The notes under the pieces were generated by a model, which was not told the DNA's origin, searched no databases, and worked only from the letters and a program-made list of their open reading frames with translations. From assembly GCA_008671135.1 (NCBI GenBank), contig RQAP01000040.1, positions 1 to 28,288 of the forward strand: a stretch of 28,288 nt of DNA, given 5' to 3'. Every line of letters starts with the position of its first letter. The first letter of the stretch is position 1. Shown one piece after another: positions 1 to 6,372 of the stretch. The translations under genes and the position numbers were made by a program. Origin of the DNA: Collinsella aerofaciens (GTDB taxonomy: Bacteria; Actinomycetota; Coriobacteriia; Coriobacteriales; Coriobacteriaceae).

Positions 1-114
1 CTCTCGGACTACGTGCACTGGTACAACAACTTCAGGATCCACTCGACGCTGGGCTACATGTCTCCGGTCGAGTTCAGGGAGGCGGGGCTGTCCCTCCCGG
101 AATCGTCCAAATAG
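1..114 (+). CDS. IS3-family transposase (OrfB), C-terminal fragment
   Basis: The reading frame is open from the window edge and ends at TAG 112-114, giving 37 residues. It reads HWYNNFRIHSTLGYMSPVEF, the hallmark C-terminus of the IS3-family rve/DDE integrase (YN..R.H..L.Y.SP). The catalytic residues and the start lie outside the window. The gene cuts off an IS110-family transposase that reads in from the opposite strand, so this copy probably inserted there. The element's right end probably lies only a few bases past the stop, near 123: the reverse complement there begins TGGCAACACC, a plausible IS3 tip. Intactness cannot be judged from this fragment. Confidence 0.88.
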   Translation, partial: LSDYVHWYNNFRIHSTLGYMSPVEFREAGLSLPESSK

Positions 115-123
115 GTGTTGCCA
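1..123 (+). mobile_element. right end of an IS3-family insertion sequence
   Basis: It covers the OrfB C-terminus and a short non-coding tail. The end at about 123 is inferred because the IS110 protein reading frame on the minus strand stops making sense there (…WVPSLD, then antisense IS3 sequence). A target duplication cannot be checked because the left end is outside the window. Confidence 0.6.
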
Positions 124-489
124 ATCCAGGGAGGGGACCCATGCGGGGGAGATGTCGTGGGCGAGTATCGCCTTGGCCATCCTGGCGGCGTCGTTCCTGT
201 CGTTCTTGGAGGCCGAGTCGGCGGCCGACCTGGGGATCTTCGAGACCGCGGCGACGACGCACTCGACGCCGAGCCCGGCGAGCTCCCTTTGCGGGGCGAA
301 GCCGAGGTAGCCGCTCTCGTAGGCCGCGAGCGACGGCCCTGGGAACCCATCCATCCACCCGGCGATCTCGCCCCAGGGGTTGCCGGGGAACCTCCTCGTC
401 ACGGCCTCGCCGGTGTCCGCGTCGAGGGCGCAGACGGTGGTCGACCTCAGGTGGACGTCCATCCCGAACGCGGTAGAATACTTTGGCAT
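124..489 (-). pseudogene. IS110-family transposase, 5' part only, truncated by an IS3 element
   Basis: The minus-strand frame starts at ATG 489 behind GGGAGG. It encodes about 122 residues beginning MPKYSTAFGMDVH. This is the N-terminal DEDD/RuvC-like domain of IS110 transposases: D in GMDVH, E in AAYESGYLGF, and the paired aspartates in SKNDRNDAARMAK. IS110 enzymes are normally about 300-400 residues and carry a C-terminal Transposase_20 domain with a serine nucleophile. That part is missing because the IS3-family element begins at about 123. The fragment cannot be an active transposase, though it may rejoin a remainder beyond the window. The frame choice is secure because the motifs are contiguous. 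A longer overlapping frame at 74-544 is Arg-rich antisense-type sequence and is not coding. Confidence 0.8.
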
Positions 490-640
490 GGGAGCCTCCC
501 AACCTCGTTGCGGCGCGGCTGCGCCTATGGCACTTCAACATCATTGTCGCAGCCCCGACCCGCGGTCACGAGCGGGGGCTCCTATCTTTTCAGTGCCCTC
601 GGATTGGGTCATAGTGTCTGTCGGTACCAAGACATCGGCG
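490..640 (-). other. non-coding left flank of the broken IS110 element; possible bridge-RNA region
   Basis: There is no coding frame upstream of the IS110 start. An imperfect GC-rich hairpin has its outer pairs at 551-556 and 575-580. IS110-group elements carry a non-coding end that is transcribed into a bridge RNA guiding target choice. Assigning that role here is inference from position only, and the exact element end was not found. Confidence 0.25.
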
Positions 641-666
641 TTGCCTTAATCCAAGCCTGCCAAAAA

Positions 667-697
667 GTAGTCATTGGGGACGTTCTTAAACGACTAC
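667..697. repeat. small hairpin repeat with GGGGAC in the loop
   Basis: GTAGTC (667-672) pairs with GACTAC (692-697), and the next TT/AA pairs extend the stem past one mismatch. The loop carries GGGGACG. It lies in the stretch between the IS110 remnant and pdxT, eight bases from a second palindrome. It may be an intergenic repeat; its function is unknown. Confidence 0.45.
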
Positions 698-704
698 ATA
701 GAAC

Positions 705-768
705 GAGAGTGGATAATCTCCCGGTTTTAGCCTGCATTCAAGCTCAAAGTGGGAGATTATCCACTCTC
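705..768. repeat. perfect 18-bp inverted repeat with 28-base loop
   Basis: The arms GAGAGTGGATAATCTCCC (705-722) and its exact reverse complement (751-768) flank a 28-base loop that starts GGTTTTAG. No T-run follows on either strand, so it is not a textbook terminator, although it lies downstream of pdxT (minus strand) and could protect that transcript's 3' end. The loop core GGTTTTAG also occurs inside the element at 15025-15145, so the two may be related repeat types. Confidence 0.8.
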
Positions 769-810
769 ATTTGTTGTGTGTCCGAAAATCCACGCTCGTT
801 TCTATTCCGC

Positions 811-1398
811 CTACATTTGTAGGAACAGTTCGTGGAGGCGGGTATCGTCGTCGAGCTCGGGGTGGAAGGTTACGCCGAGCTGGTTGCCCTGACGGGCGGC
901 GACAATACGACCGTCGACTTTCGCTAAGGCCTTGGCGTCGCCGTGGACCTCGACGATGCGGGGCGCGCGGATAAACGTCAGCGGCACTTCACCGTCGATG
1001 TCGGCTATTTGCCCCTTGGTTCGAAAGCTGCCGAGCTGCCTGCCGTAGGCATTGCGCTCGACAAGTACATCCATGGTTTCCAGACGCGGCGTGCCCTTAT
1101 CGTCATGGGCGGCAAGGTCGTGAGCCAGTAGAATCAGGCCGGCGCAGGTGCCCAGGACGGGCATACCTTCAGCGATACGGGCACGAAGCTCCTCGAGCAT
1201 GCCCAACTCATCAAGCAGCTTCCCTTGAACGGTAGACTCGCCGCCGGGAAGTACCAGACGGTCAAAGTCCTGCTTCAAATCAGCCGCCTGCCTCAGCTCA
1301 ATACAGTGTGCGCCAAGCTCGAATAGTCTTGCCTCGTGCTCGGCAAAAGCGCCTTGGACCGCCAGCACGGCAACCGTTTGGTCTGCATAATCGCTCAT
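811..1398 (-). CDS. pdxT: PLP synthase glutaminase subunit PdxT
   Basis: This class I glutamine amidotransferase releases ammonia from glutamine and channels it to PdxS for ribose-5-phosphate-dependent pyridoxal 5'-phosphate synthesis in the cytosol. The 195-residue length is normal for the family. The sequence shows VLAVQGAFAEHE at the N-terminus, PGGES at 51-55, the nucleophile elbow GTCAG with Cys85, and the VTFHPEL motif supplying His179 and Glu181, so the catalytic triad is complete. The start at 1398 follows AAAGGATCGC. It lies 20 bases downstream of the pdxS stop on the same strand, so the two form an operon and give stoichiometric subunits. Its 3' side faces the palindrome at 705-768. 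Confidence 0.97.
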   Translation of the reverse strand: MSDYADQTVAVLAVQGAFAEHEARLFELGAHCIELRQAADLKQDFDRLVLPGGESTVQGKLLDELGMLEELRARIAEGMPVLGTCAGLILLAHDLAAHDDKGTPRLETMDVLVERNAYGRQLGSFRTKGQIADIDGEVPLTFIRAPRIVEVHGDAKALAKVDGRIVAARQGNQLGVTFHPELDDDTRLHELFLQM

Positions 1399-1418
1399 GT
1401 GCGATCCTTTCTGCTGGA

Positions 1419-2309
1419 CTAGCGCCCGCGCTCTTCCATGATAATCTCGATTTCGTCGGCGTTAATGCCCACCATGGCCTCGCCCAGGTCCTCCGAAAGC
1501 TCGGCGATGAGCCTGGCATCGGTGAAGTTTGCCACGGCCTTGACGATGGCGGCTGCGCGCTTGGCGGGGTCGCCGCTCTTAAAGATGCCCGAGCCGACAA
1601 ACACGCCTTCGGCGCCCAGCTGCATCATCAGCGCGGCGTCGGCGGGGGTCGCTACGCCGCCGGCGGCAAAGTTCACGACGGGAAGCTTACCCGTGGCATG
1701 GACCTCGCGCACCAGCTCGACCGGAACCTGCAGTTGCTTGGCTGCCTCAAAGAGCTCGTCGTTGCGCAGGGCAACAACGTCACGGATCTGCTTTTGGATC
1801 TTGCGCATGTGACGCACGGCCTGAACGACGTCGCCCGTACCCGGCTCACCCTTGGTGCGAATCATCGTGGCGCCTTCGGCAACACGGCGCAGCGCCTCGC
1901 CCAGATCACGGGCGCCGCAGACAAACGGCACGTCAAACTGGGTCTTGTCGATGTGATAGACGTCATCGGCAGGGGAGAGAACCTCGGACTCATCGATGTA
2001 GTCGATCTCGATGGCCTGCAGGACCTGCGCCTCGACGATGTGACCGATGCGGCACTTGGCCATGACGGGGATGGAGACGGCCTCCTGGATGCCCTTGATC
2101 ATCTTGGGGTCGCTCATGCGCGAGACGCCGCCTGCGGCACGGATGTCGGCCGGGATGCGCTCGAGGGCCATGACGGCGCAGGCGCCTGCCTCCTCGGCGA
2201 TGCGTGCCTGCTCGGGCGTGGTAACGTCCATGATGACGCCGCCCTTGAGCATCTGCGCGAGCTCGCGATTGAGTTTGACGCGGTCGGCCTTGCTGTTCTG
2301 TTCTGCCAT
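1419..2309 (-). CDS. pdxS: PLP synthase subunit PdxS
   Basis: This is the synthase subunit of the DXP-independent vitamin B6 route. It condenses ribose 5-phosphate, glyceraldehyde 3-phosphate and ammonia into pyridoxal 5'-phosphate as a dodecamer decorated with PdxT. The (βα)8 barrel is complete: VIMDV (Asp28), VMAKCRIGH with the Schiff-base lysine at about 85, and RTKGEPGTGDV with the second lysine at about 153. NFAAGGVATPADAALMMQLG and VFVGSGIFKSGDP form the phosphate-binding C-terminal part. The start is placed at 2309 because AAGGGAG lies seven bases upstream; an in-frame ATG at 2336 would add nine residues without a better ribosome site. It is first in an operon with pdxT and divergent from the PdxR-like regulator. 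Confidence 0.97.
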   Translation of the reverse strand: MAEQNSKADRVKLNRELAQMLKGGVIMDVTTPEQARIAEEAGACAVMALERIPADIRAAGGVSRMSDPKMIKGIQEAVSIPVMAKCRIGHIVEAQVLQAIEIDYIDESEVLSPADDVYHIDKTQFDVPFVCGARDLGEALRRVAEGATMIRTKGEPGTGDVVQAVRHMRKIQKQIRDVVALRNDELFEAAKQLQVPVELVREVHATGKLPVVNFAAGGVATPADAALMMQLGAEGVFVGSGIFKSGDPAKRAAAIVKAVANFTDARLIAELSEDLGEAMVGINADEIEIIMEERGR

Positions 2310-2401
2310 GGTTGCTCCCTTGGTTGGCATGTGCATTGCTTGACGGAATATCCTATCGGGGAGCTGGGTATGGCGAAATACTCAGTTTTCGAGATAATAA
2401 C

Positions 2402-2443
2402 AAGGTCAGACTAATACCAGATTGAATGGCTTAATAAGGTCAG
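2402..2443. promoter_or_regulatory. direct-repeat operator candidate for the PdxR-like regulator
   Basis: AAGGTCAG occurs twice in direct orientation, at 2402-2409 and 2436-2443, 34 bases start to start. Both copies sit in A/T-rich context between divergent pdxS and the MocR-type gene. MocR regulators such as PdxR are known to bind direct repeats in the shared intergenic region. Assignment as operator is inference from that arrangement. The second copy lies just upstream of the regulator start, which would fit autoregulation. Confidence 0.5.
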
Positions 2444-2454
2444 GTGATAGGCTC

Positions 2455-3894
2455 ATGCTTGACTACAATTTGGAAAAACGCGGCGAAGCATCGCTCTATG
2501 AGTATGTTTACCAGCAAATTCGAGACGATATTGTTGCTGGACGCATTGCGGCGGGGGAGCATTTGCCGTCTAAGCGCGCCTTTGCCAGTCATCTGGGAAT
2601 CAGTGTCATTACTATCGAAAATGCATATAGCCAGTTACTTGCCGAGGGCTATATTTGCTCAATGCCGCGTCGTGGCTACTACGCTTGCGAGCTTCCGGAT
2701 GCACCGGTTTTGGCTTCGGCTGCGGAGGGCATCGACCGAGATGCCGCCTCTGCTGGTCCTAGCGCGCATGATGTCAACGGACAGGTTGAGCTGTTCGATG
2801 CACTTTCTCCTTCCGCTTTGGAGGCGGCGCGGCTTTGGCAAAGCGCACTGCGGGCGACGCTGACATCCGAAGACGAGCGCGAGATCTTTTCGCCCGCACC
2901 GGCACAGGGCACCGTTCGGCTACGATGCGCAATTGCTCATCATCTGCGCGGGACGAGGGGTATGAATGTCGACCCCAATAACATTGTTATCGGCGCGGGC
3001 GCTCAGCTGCTCGATACCATGTTGGTTCAGTTGCTTGGCGCTGACAAGGTGTATGCCGTTGAGGACCCGGGCTATTTACGTCTGACGCGCATTTATCAGG
3101 CTATGGGCTGCAAAGTTCGACATATCCCGTTGGATGATGAGGGGGTGGACTTGAGCGCTCTGCAGAAAACCGGGACCGATGTACTTCACCTGATGCCGTC
3201 TCACCAATATCCAACCGGCCTTGTGACGAGCATTGCGCGTCGCTATGCGCTTCTGAGCTGGGCCGCCGAGCGACCAGGTCGGTATCTCATCGAAGATGAC
3301 TTTGATTGTGAGTTTCGCCTTGCCGGGAAGCCGATTCCCGCGCTCGCGTCGATCGATGCCGCCCAGTCGGTTATATACACCAACACGTTTTCGAAGAGCC
3401 TGTCTTCGGCGTTGCGCCTAGCGTACATGGTGTTGCCCGACGAGCTGATGGAGCGGTTTAGGCGCGACCTTGGTTTTTACGCCTCGTCGGTTAGCTCCAT
3501 AGATCAAGTTGCATTGGCTCGCTTGCTGGAATCGGGTGATTACGAGCGTCATGTGAACCGCGTGCGCGTTCGTGCCCGCGAGGCGCGTGATGGCCTAGTG
3601 GCGCTTGTACGGAAGGCATTTCCGGCAGGGGAAGTCTCGATCGAGCATGCAGACGCGGGCCTTTACTGTATCGTGGTTGCGGAGCGTAGAACGGGCGGAA
3701 GCACTTTTGCACGGGCCCTCACGCGCTCGAGTATCCCGTTTATCGATATCAGTGACTGTTATTGGTGTGCCGATGGCGCATCTGTCCCTGAAAACTCAAG
3801 TCAAATTCTTGTTCAGTATGACTATTTGAGTCCAAAAGCCCTAAATACCTTGGAATCGCAGCTAATGGGAGCACTCTGCAACCTAAGTGAGTAG
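2455..3894 (+). CDS. pdxR: MocR/PdxR-type transcriptional regulator (GntR wHTH fused to aminotransferase-like domain)
   Basis: An N-terminal winged helix (residues about 8-75; YEYVYQQIRDDIVAG, LPSKRAFASHLGIS, AYSQLLAEGY) is followed by a fold-type I aminotransferase domain to the C-terminus. That domain carries the PLP-contacting LIEDDFDCEF and the lysine 314 motif NTFSKSLSS. MocR proteins use PLP as a co-effector rather than for catalysis. Divergence from pdxST makes a PdxR role, activating PLP synthesis when PLP is low, the best reading. ATG 2455 is chosen because AGGTGA lies upstream; a TTG at 2422 would extend into the operator. The last codons (…NLSE, TAG) are supplied by the palindromic element at 3884, so the C-terminal tip may have been altered by that insertion. 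Confidence 0.88.
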   Translation: MLDYNLEKRGEASLYEYVYQQIRDDIVAGRIAAGEHLPSKRAFASHLGISVITIENAYSQLLAEGYICSMPRRGYYACELPDAPVLASAAEGIDRDAASAGPSAHDVNGQVELFDALSPSALEAARLWQSALRATLTSEDEREIFSPAPAQGTVRLRCAIAHHLRGTRGMNVDPNNIVIGAGAQLLDTMLVQLLGADKVYAVEDPGYLRLTRIYQAMGCKVRHIPLDDEGVDLSALQKTGTDVLHLMPSHQYPTGLVTSIARRYALLSWAAERPGRYLIEDDFDCEFRLAGKPIPALASIDAAQSVIYTNTFSKSLSSALRLAYMVLPDELMERFRRDLGFYASSVSSIDQVALARLLESGDYERHVNRVRVRAREARDGLVALVRKAFPAGEVSIEHADAGLYCIVVAERRTGGSTFARALTRSSIPFIDISDCYWCADGASVPENSSQILVQYDYLSPKALNTLESQLMGALCNLSE

Positions 3895-4003
3895 ACTTTT
3901 AGCACTTTGGCGACCAGGCAGTTTTGTAACAAGCTATCTACCTTCGGTTTTGAAAAGCAGGATGACCGGCCTGCTCGGGATGTTCAAAAAAGTCTACTCA
4001 CTT
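3884..4003. repeat. palindromic element, copy A (about 120 bp)
   Basis: The terminal inverted repeats are TAAGTGAGTAGACTTTT (3884-3900) and AAAAAGTCTACTCACTT (ending 4003). Pairing continues inward imperfectly (GCACTTTGGCGACCAGGC against GAACATCCCGAGCAGGC on the other strand). The centre carries CTACCTTCGGTTTT. The left arm contains the stop codon of the pdxR-like gene. Copies B and C are at 5304 and 15025. On the right this copy ends in TTG and lacks the TA that flanks B and C. Confidence 0.92.
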
Positions 4004-4180
4004 GTCGCGCAAAGCTTCTGCATGAGAAAAAAATGGGGTTTTCAACAGAACTTCGTCCAGCTCTCGGCAAGCTTTTGGCCAGTTGGGGAGAGCTGTTGAA
4101 AACTTGGCAGTCCGTTCGGCACCATTTTTGGCGCGTTCGCGCCAATGCGTGACTGACTGGGTTGAAATTCGTGTTTTCCT
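4004..4180. promoter_or_regulatory. upstream region of the nuclease gene with two palindromes
   Basis: GTTTTCAACAG (4038-4048) is exactly inverted at 4093-4103 with a 44-base spacer. A second tight palindrome, TTGGCGCG-TT-CGCGCCAA, occupies 4128-4145, ending 35 bases before the GTG start. Such inverted repeats commonly serve as operators, and the downstream protein has a regulator-like N-terminus, so autoregulation is possible but unproven. No clear -35/-10 pair was identified. Confidence 0.4.
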
Positions 4181-5314
4181 GTGCCTACGAAAGATCTACT
4201 TTGTGACATATCGGCTTTTAGGTACTGGCGTTTGCCCCCTCAGGTCCGCGCTCTGTGTCCGCCGCTTCCACGACCGGAAGAAGACCGGCAGCGATATGAT
4301 CTCGCCCGCAACCCGACGGCTGCGGTCGCGCTCGGTTTTCCGTTGTATACATTGGTTCAGACGAGAAACAAACGGACTTGTCCTGCCAGCATTAGGCAGC
4401 GGCTGTTTCTTGGTGAGCTTCCCAGGGAATCCGTACTGGAAACGGAGCATGGGTTTTTGATTACGTCTCCTCTACTGACGGTATTCATCATGTCGCGGCA
4501 TCTGACGGATCTTCAGCTTCTTTTGGTATTGGCGGAGATGTGTGGCTTGTTTGCGGTGTGCGCTCTGCCTGCGGCACTTGAGGCGGAGTTTTCGCGTGCA
4601 ATTGATTCGGGCGCGATCTCGACAACGTTCGGTTGGGTGCGCTGCCCGTCCGAGGACGGCACCGCCTCAAATTTATGGCGTCGAGACGCTTTGGTTTTGG
4701 GCGGAGACCTTGACCGTTTTTGTTCAGATGTTTGCGGGATACGTTACGGCAATAGATTTAGGACGGTGTCGCAACTCGTTCCATTGGGTGCCGCGTCGCC
4801 TTTTGAGGTCGAGGCGTATTTGCTACTTGCGCTGCCGCGATCCCTGGGAGGCGAAGGTTTTTGCGACATAGAGCTTAATGTTGAAGTGATGCTAAGCACA
4901 AGTGCTCGAGCGATTGTGGGAAAGTCCCGTGTATATATCGACCTACTTCTTTCTTCGCCGGACGGTAGGCGACAGGTGGCCATTGAATGTCAGGGAAAGG
5001 CCTCGCACGGACGCGCAGGGGATGGCTTGCGTGACGCTGACCGCATGACGGCCCTTCAGGCCATGGGCTACGATGTGCTTCTCCTGACACACAGACAGAT
5101 ATCGGATGAGGATAGATTCCGCGCGATCGTTAAGGCCATATGCAGGATGCTCGATGCTGAATATCGTGATAAAAGCTCAGATGAGCAAAGGGCTGAGACA
5201 TTACTCAGGTCTGAACTATTCGTTGACTGGACAAAATTGGGAGTAATCGACGGAAAGATGCCCGCTAGACACAAAATGGCTCGATCGTGGACGGCTGCGA
5301 ATCTAAGTGAGTAG
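4181..5314 (+). CDS. AbiEi-like N-terminus fused to PD-(D/E)XK (DUF559/Vsr-like) nuclease domain
   Basis: The protein is 377 residues from GTG 4181. The N-terminal half (DISAFRYWRLPP…, then FLITSPLLTVFIMSRHLTD and LAEMCGLFAV) resembles AbiEi-type or regulator-like domains seen in coriobacterial hypothetical proteins. I recognise this only as a pattern. The C-terminal half has a nuclease signature: YIDLLL with Asp254, VAIECQGK with Glu269, Gln271 and Lys273, then SHGRAGDGLRDADRM and GYDVLLLTHRQI. This matches the D…ExQ…RD…G-Y-V layout of DUF559/Vsr-like endonuclease folds. The start is weakly supported because no strong Shine-Dalgarno is visible. Codon use is more A/T rich than in the flanking metabolic genes. 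It ends …NLSE-TAG inside palindromic copy B and lies directly after copy A, so it is bracketed by the repeat. A DNA-cleaving or repeat-handling role is inference. Confidence 0.75.
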   Translation: MPTKDLLCDISAFRYWRLPPQVRALCPPLPRPEEDRQRYDLARNPTAAVALGFPLYTLVQTRNKRTCPASIRQRLFLGELPRESVLETEHGFLITSPLLTVFIMSRHLTDLQLLLVLAEMCGLFAVCALPAALEAEFSRAIDSGAISTTFGWVRCPSEDGTASNLWRRDALVLGGDLDRFCSDVCGIRYGNRFRTVSQLVPLGAASPFEVEAYLLLALPRSLGGEGFCDIELNVEVMLSTSARAIVGKSRVYIDLLLSSPDGRRQVAIECQGKASHGRAGDGLRDADRMTALQAMGYDVLLLTHRQISDEDRFRAIVKAICRMLDAEYRDKSSDEQRAETLLRSELFVDWTKLGVIDGKMPARHKMARSWTAANLSE

Positions 5315-5424
5315 ACTTTTGGCACTTTGGCGACTAGGTCGTTTTGCAACAAGGCATTTACCTGCGGCTTTATAAAGTGATATGGATGGTCTGCTCGGCA
5401 AGTTCCAAAAAGTCTACTCACTTA
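5304..5424. repeat. palindromic element, copy B (121 bp)
   Basis: TAAGTGAGTAGACTTTT (5304-5320) is inverted at 5408-5424. Inner arms GGCACTTTGGCGACTAGG and GGAACTTGCCGAGCAG (read on the other strand) still pair in large part. The centre has TTACCTGCGGCTTT. Both ends read TA-AGTGAG…CTCACT-TA, which would fit a duplicated TA target. It supplies the TAG stop of the nuclease gene. Confidence 0.93.
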
Positions 5425-5490
5425 GTTTTTGACGAGAAGCCGATGCCGAAGGCGGTCCTATTTCAGGTAGTTAACAAGTTTGTGAGGCAC

Positions 5491-5521
5491 GAAAAAGGCC
5501 CGAACCATGCGGTCCGGGCCT
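5491..5521 (-). terminator. intrinsic terminator of the rubrerythrin gene
   Basis: On the minus strand an 11-bp stem (AGGCCCGGACC with GGTTCGGGCCT, one G-U type mismatch) with a four-base loop is followed by a T-run (complement of AAAAA at 5492-5496). It lies 35 bases downstream of the rubrerythrin stop. Confidence 0.85.
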
Positions 5522-5555
5522 CATCGAGCTAGAGGTTATGTCTCAGGTTGCTGGC

Positions 5556-6116
5556 TTAGCCGAAGTAGCGCCTGAGCAGGCCGGCGAAAGCCTTGCCGTG
5601 GCGAGCCTCGTCGCGAGCCATCTCGTGCACGGTGTCGTGGATGGCATCGAGGCCAGCGGCCTTGGCGCGCTTAGCAAGATCGGTCTTGCCGGCGGTGGCG
5701 CCGTTCTCGGCCTCAACGCGCATCTCGAGGTTCTTCTTGGTGGAGTCGGTCACGACCTCGCCCAGGAGCTCAGCGAACTTGGCAGCGTGCTCGGCCTCCT
5801 CGTGGGCAGCCTTCTCCCAGTACAGGCCGATCTCGGGATAGCCCTCGCGATGAGCGACGCGCGCCATGGCCAGGTACATACCGACCTCGGAGCACTCGCC
5901 CTCAAAGTTGGCGCGCAGGTCGGCAACGATGTCCTCGGAGACGCCCTCCATCTTGGCGACGCCCACGACGTGCTCGGCAGCCCACTCGAGCTGACCCTCC
6001 TCCTGCTTCAGGAAGCGAGAACCGGGAACGCCGCACTGGGGGCACTTGAAGTCCTCGGGCAGCTGGTCGCCGTCGAACTCTTCCACATAACCGCAAACGG
6101 GGCAAACAAACTTCAT
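5556..6116 (-). CDS. rubredoxin-first (reverse) rubrerythrin, peroxide-scavenging
   Basis: The 186-residue protein has a rubredoxin domain at the N-terminus (CPVCG and CPQCG, Cys5, 8, 25 and 28) that binds one Fe. A ferritin-like four-helix domain follows, with diiron ligand motifs FEGE (71-74), EEAEH (106-110), AEN (about 139) and DEARH (169-173). Reverse rubrerythrins of anaerobes reduce hydrogen peroxide to water with NAD(P)H-derived electrons, so the usual database name is NADH peroxidase. The start at 6116 has AAAGGAT seven bases upstream. An N-terminal extension to 6221 is rejected because the rubredoxin begins right at MKFVCPVCGY. It is monocistronic, with its own promoter candidate and terminator. 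It would act in cytosolic oxidative-stress protection. Confidence 0.94.
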   Translation of the reverse strand: MKFVCPVCGYVEEFDGDQLPEDFKCPQCGVPGSRFLKQEEGQLEWAAEHVVGVAKMEGVSEDIVADLRANFEGECSEVGMYLAMARVAHREGYPEIGLYWEKAAHEEAEHAAKFAELLGEVVTDSTKKNLEMRVEAENGATAGKTDLAKRAKAAGLDAIHDTVHEMARDEARHGKAFAGLLRRYFG

Positions 6117-6200
6117 GATTCGATCCTTTCGATCTATGGCGATTGTGCGCTCGTCCGGTCCCGTAAGGGCCCTCTCCGGACGTGCGTCTTGACGAGTTCT

Positions 6201-6228
6201 ATTATCCATAAATGCAACCAAATGTGAA
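6201..6228 (-). promoter_or_regulatory. candidate promoter for the rubrerythrin gene
   Basis: Reading the minus strand, TTCACA (6228-6223) and GATAAT (6206-6201) are separated by 16 bases and lie about 85 bases upstream of the start codon. The -10 is good and the -35 is only fair. No clear PerR box was seen. Confidence 0.4.
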
Positions 6229-6338
6229 GCCTATTAGGAATGATTTTTAATAAAACAATTTTGAGATATGAAGATGTTGATTGATTAACGATTGGCAGGC
6301 CGTCTTTGACCGCCGCTGAGTACAATCGGGCGAGCAAA

Positions 6339-6354
6339 TGTTGACCTATCAACA
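6339..6354. promoter_or_regulatory. short palindrome before the alcohol/aldehyde dehydrogenase operon
   Basis: TGTTGA-CCTA-TCAACA lies directly upstream of the AAGGAG ribosome site (6359-6364) of the alcohol dehydrogenase gene. Position suggests an operator or 5' UTR hairpin; no regulator is identified. Confidence 0.4.
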
Positions 6355-6372
6355 AATGAAGGAGTTTCCTTT

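Noticed and set aside
661..768. CRISPR array
   Set aside because: There are only two dissimilar hairpins, with no regularly spaced identical repeats and no cas genes anywhere in the window.
705..768. Intrinsic terminator of pdxST
   Set aside because: The stem is long and perfect but no T-run follows on the minus strand, and the loop is 28 bases. It is kept as a repeat instead.
1308..2414. Long plus-strand ORF opposite pdxST
   Set aside because: It is the antisense of two unmistakable genes. Its His/Asp/Leu-rich composition is typical of a shadow frame in high-GC DNA.
6117..6221. N-terminal extension of the rubrerythrin
   Set aside because: The rubredoxin domain begins directly at the 6116 start, which has a good ribosome site. 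The extension is Arg-rich and overlaps the promoter candidate.
5538..6227. 229-codon plus-strand ORF opposite the rubrerythrin
   Set aside because: It is a shadow of a gene with complete metal-binding motifs.
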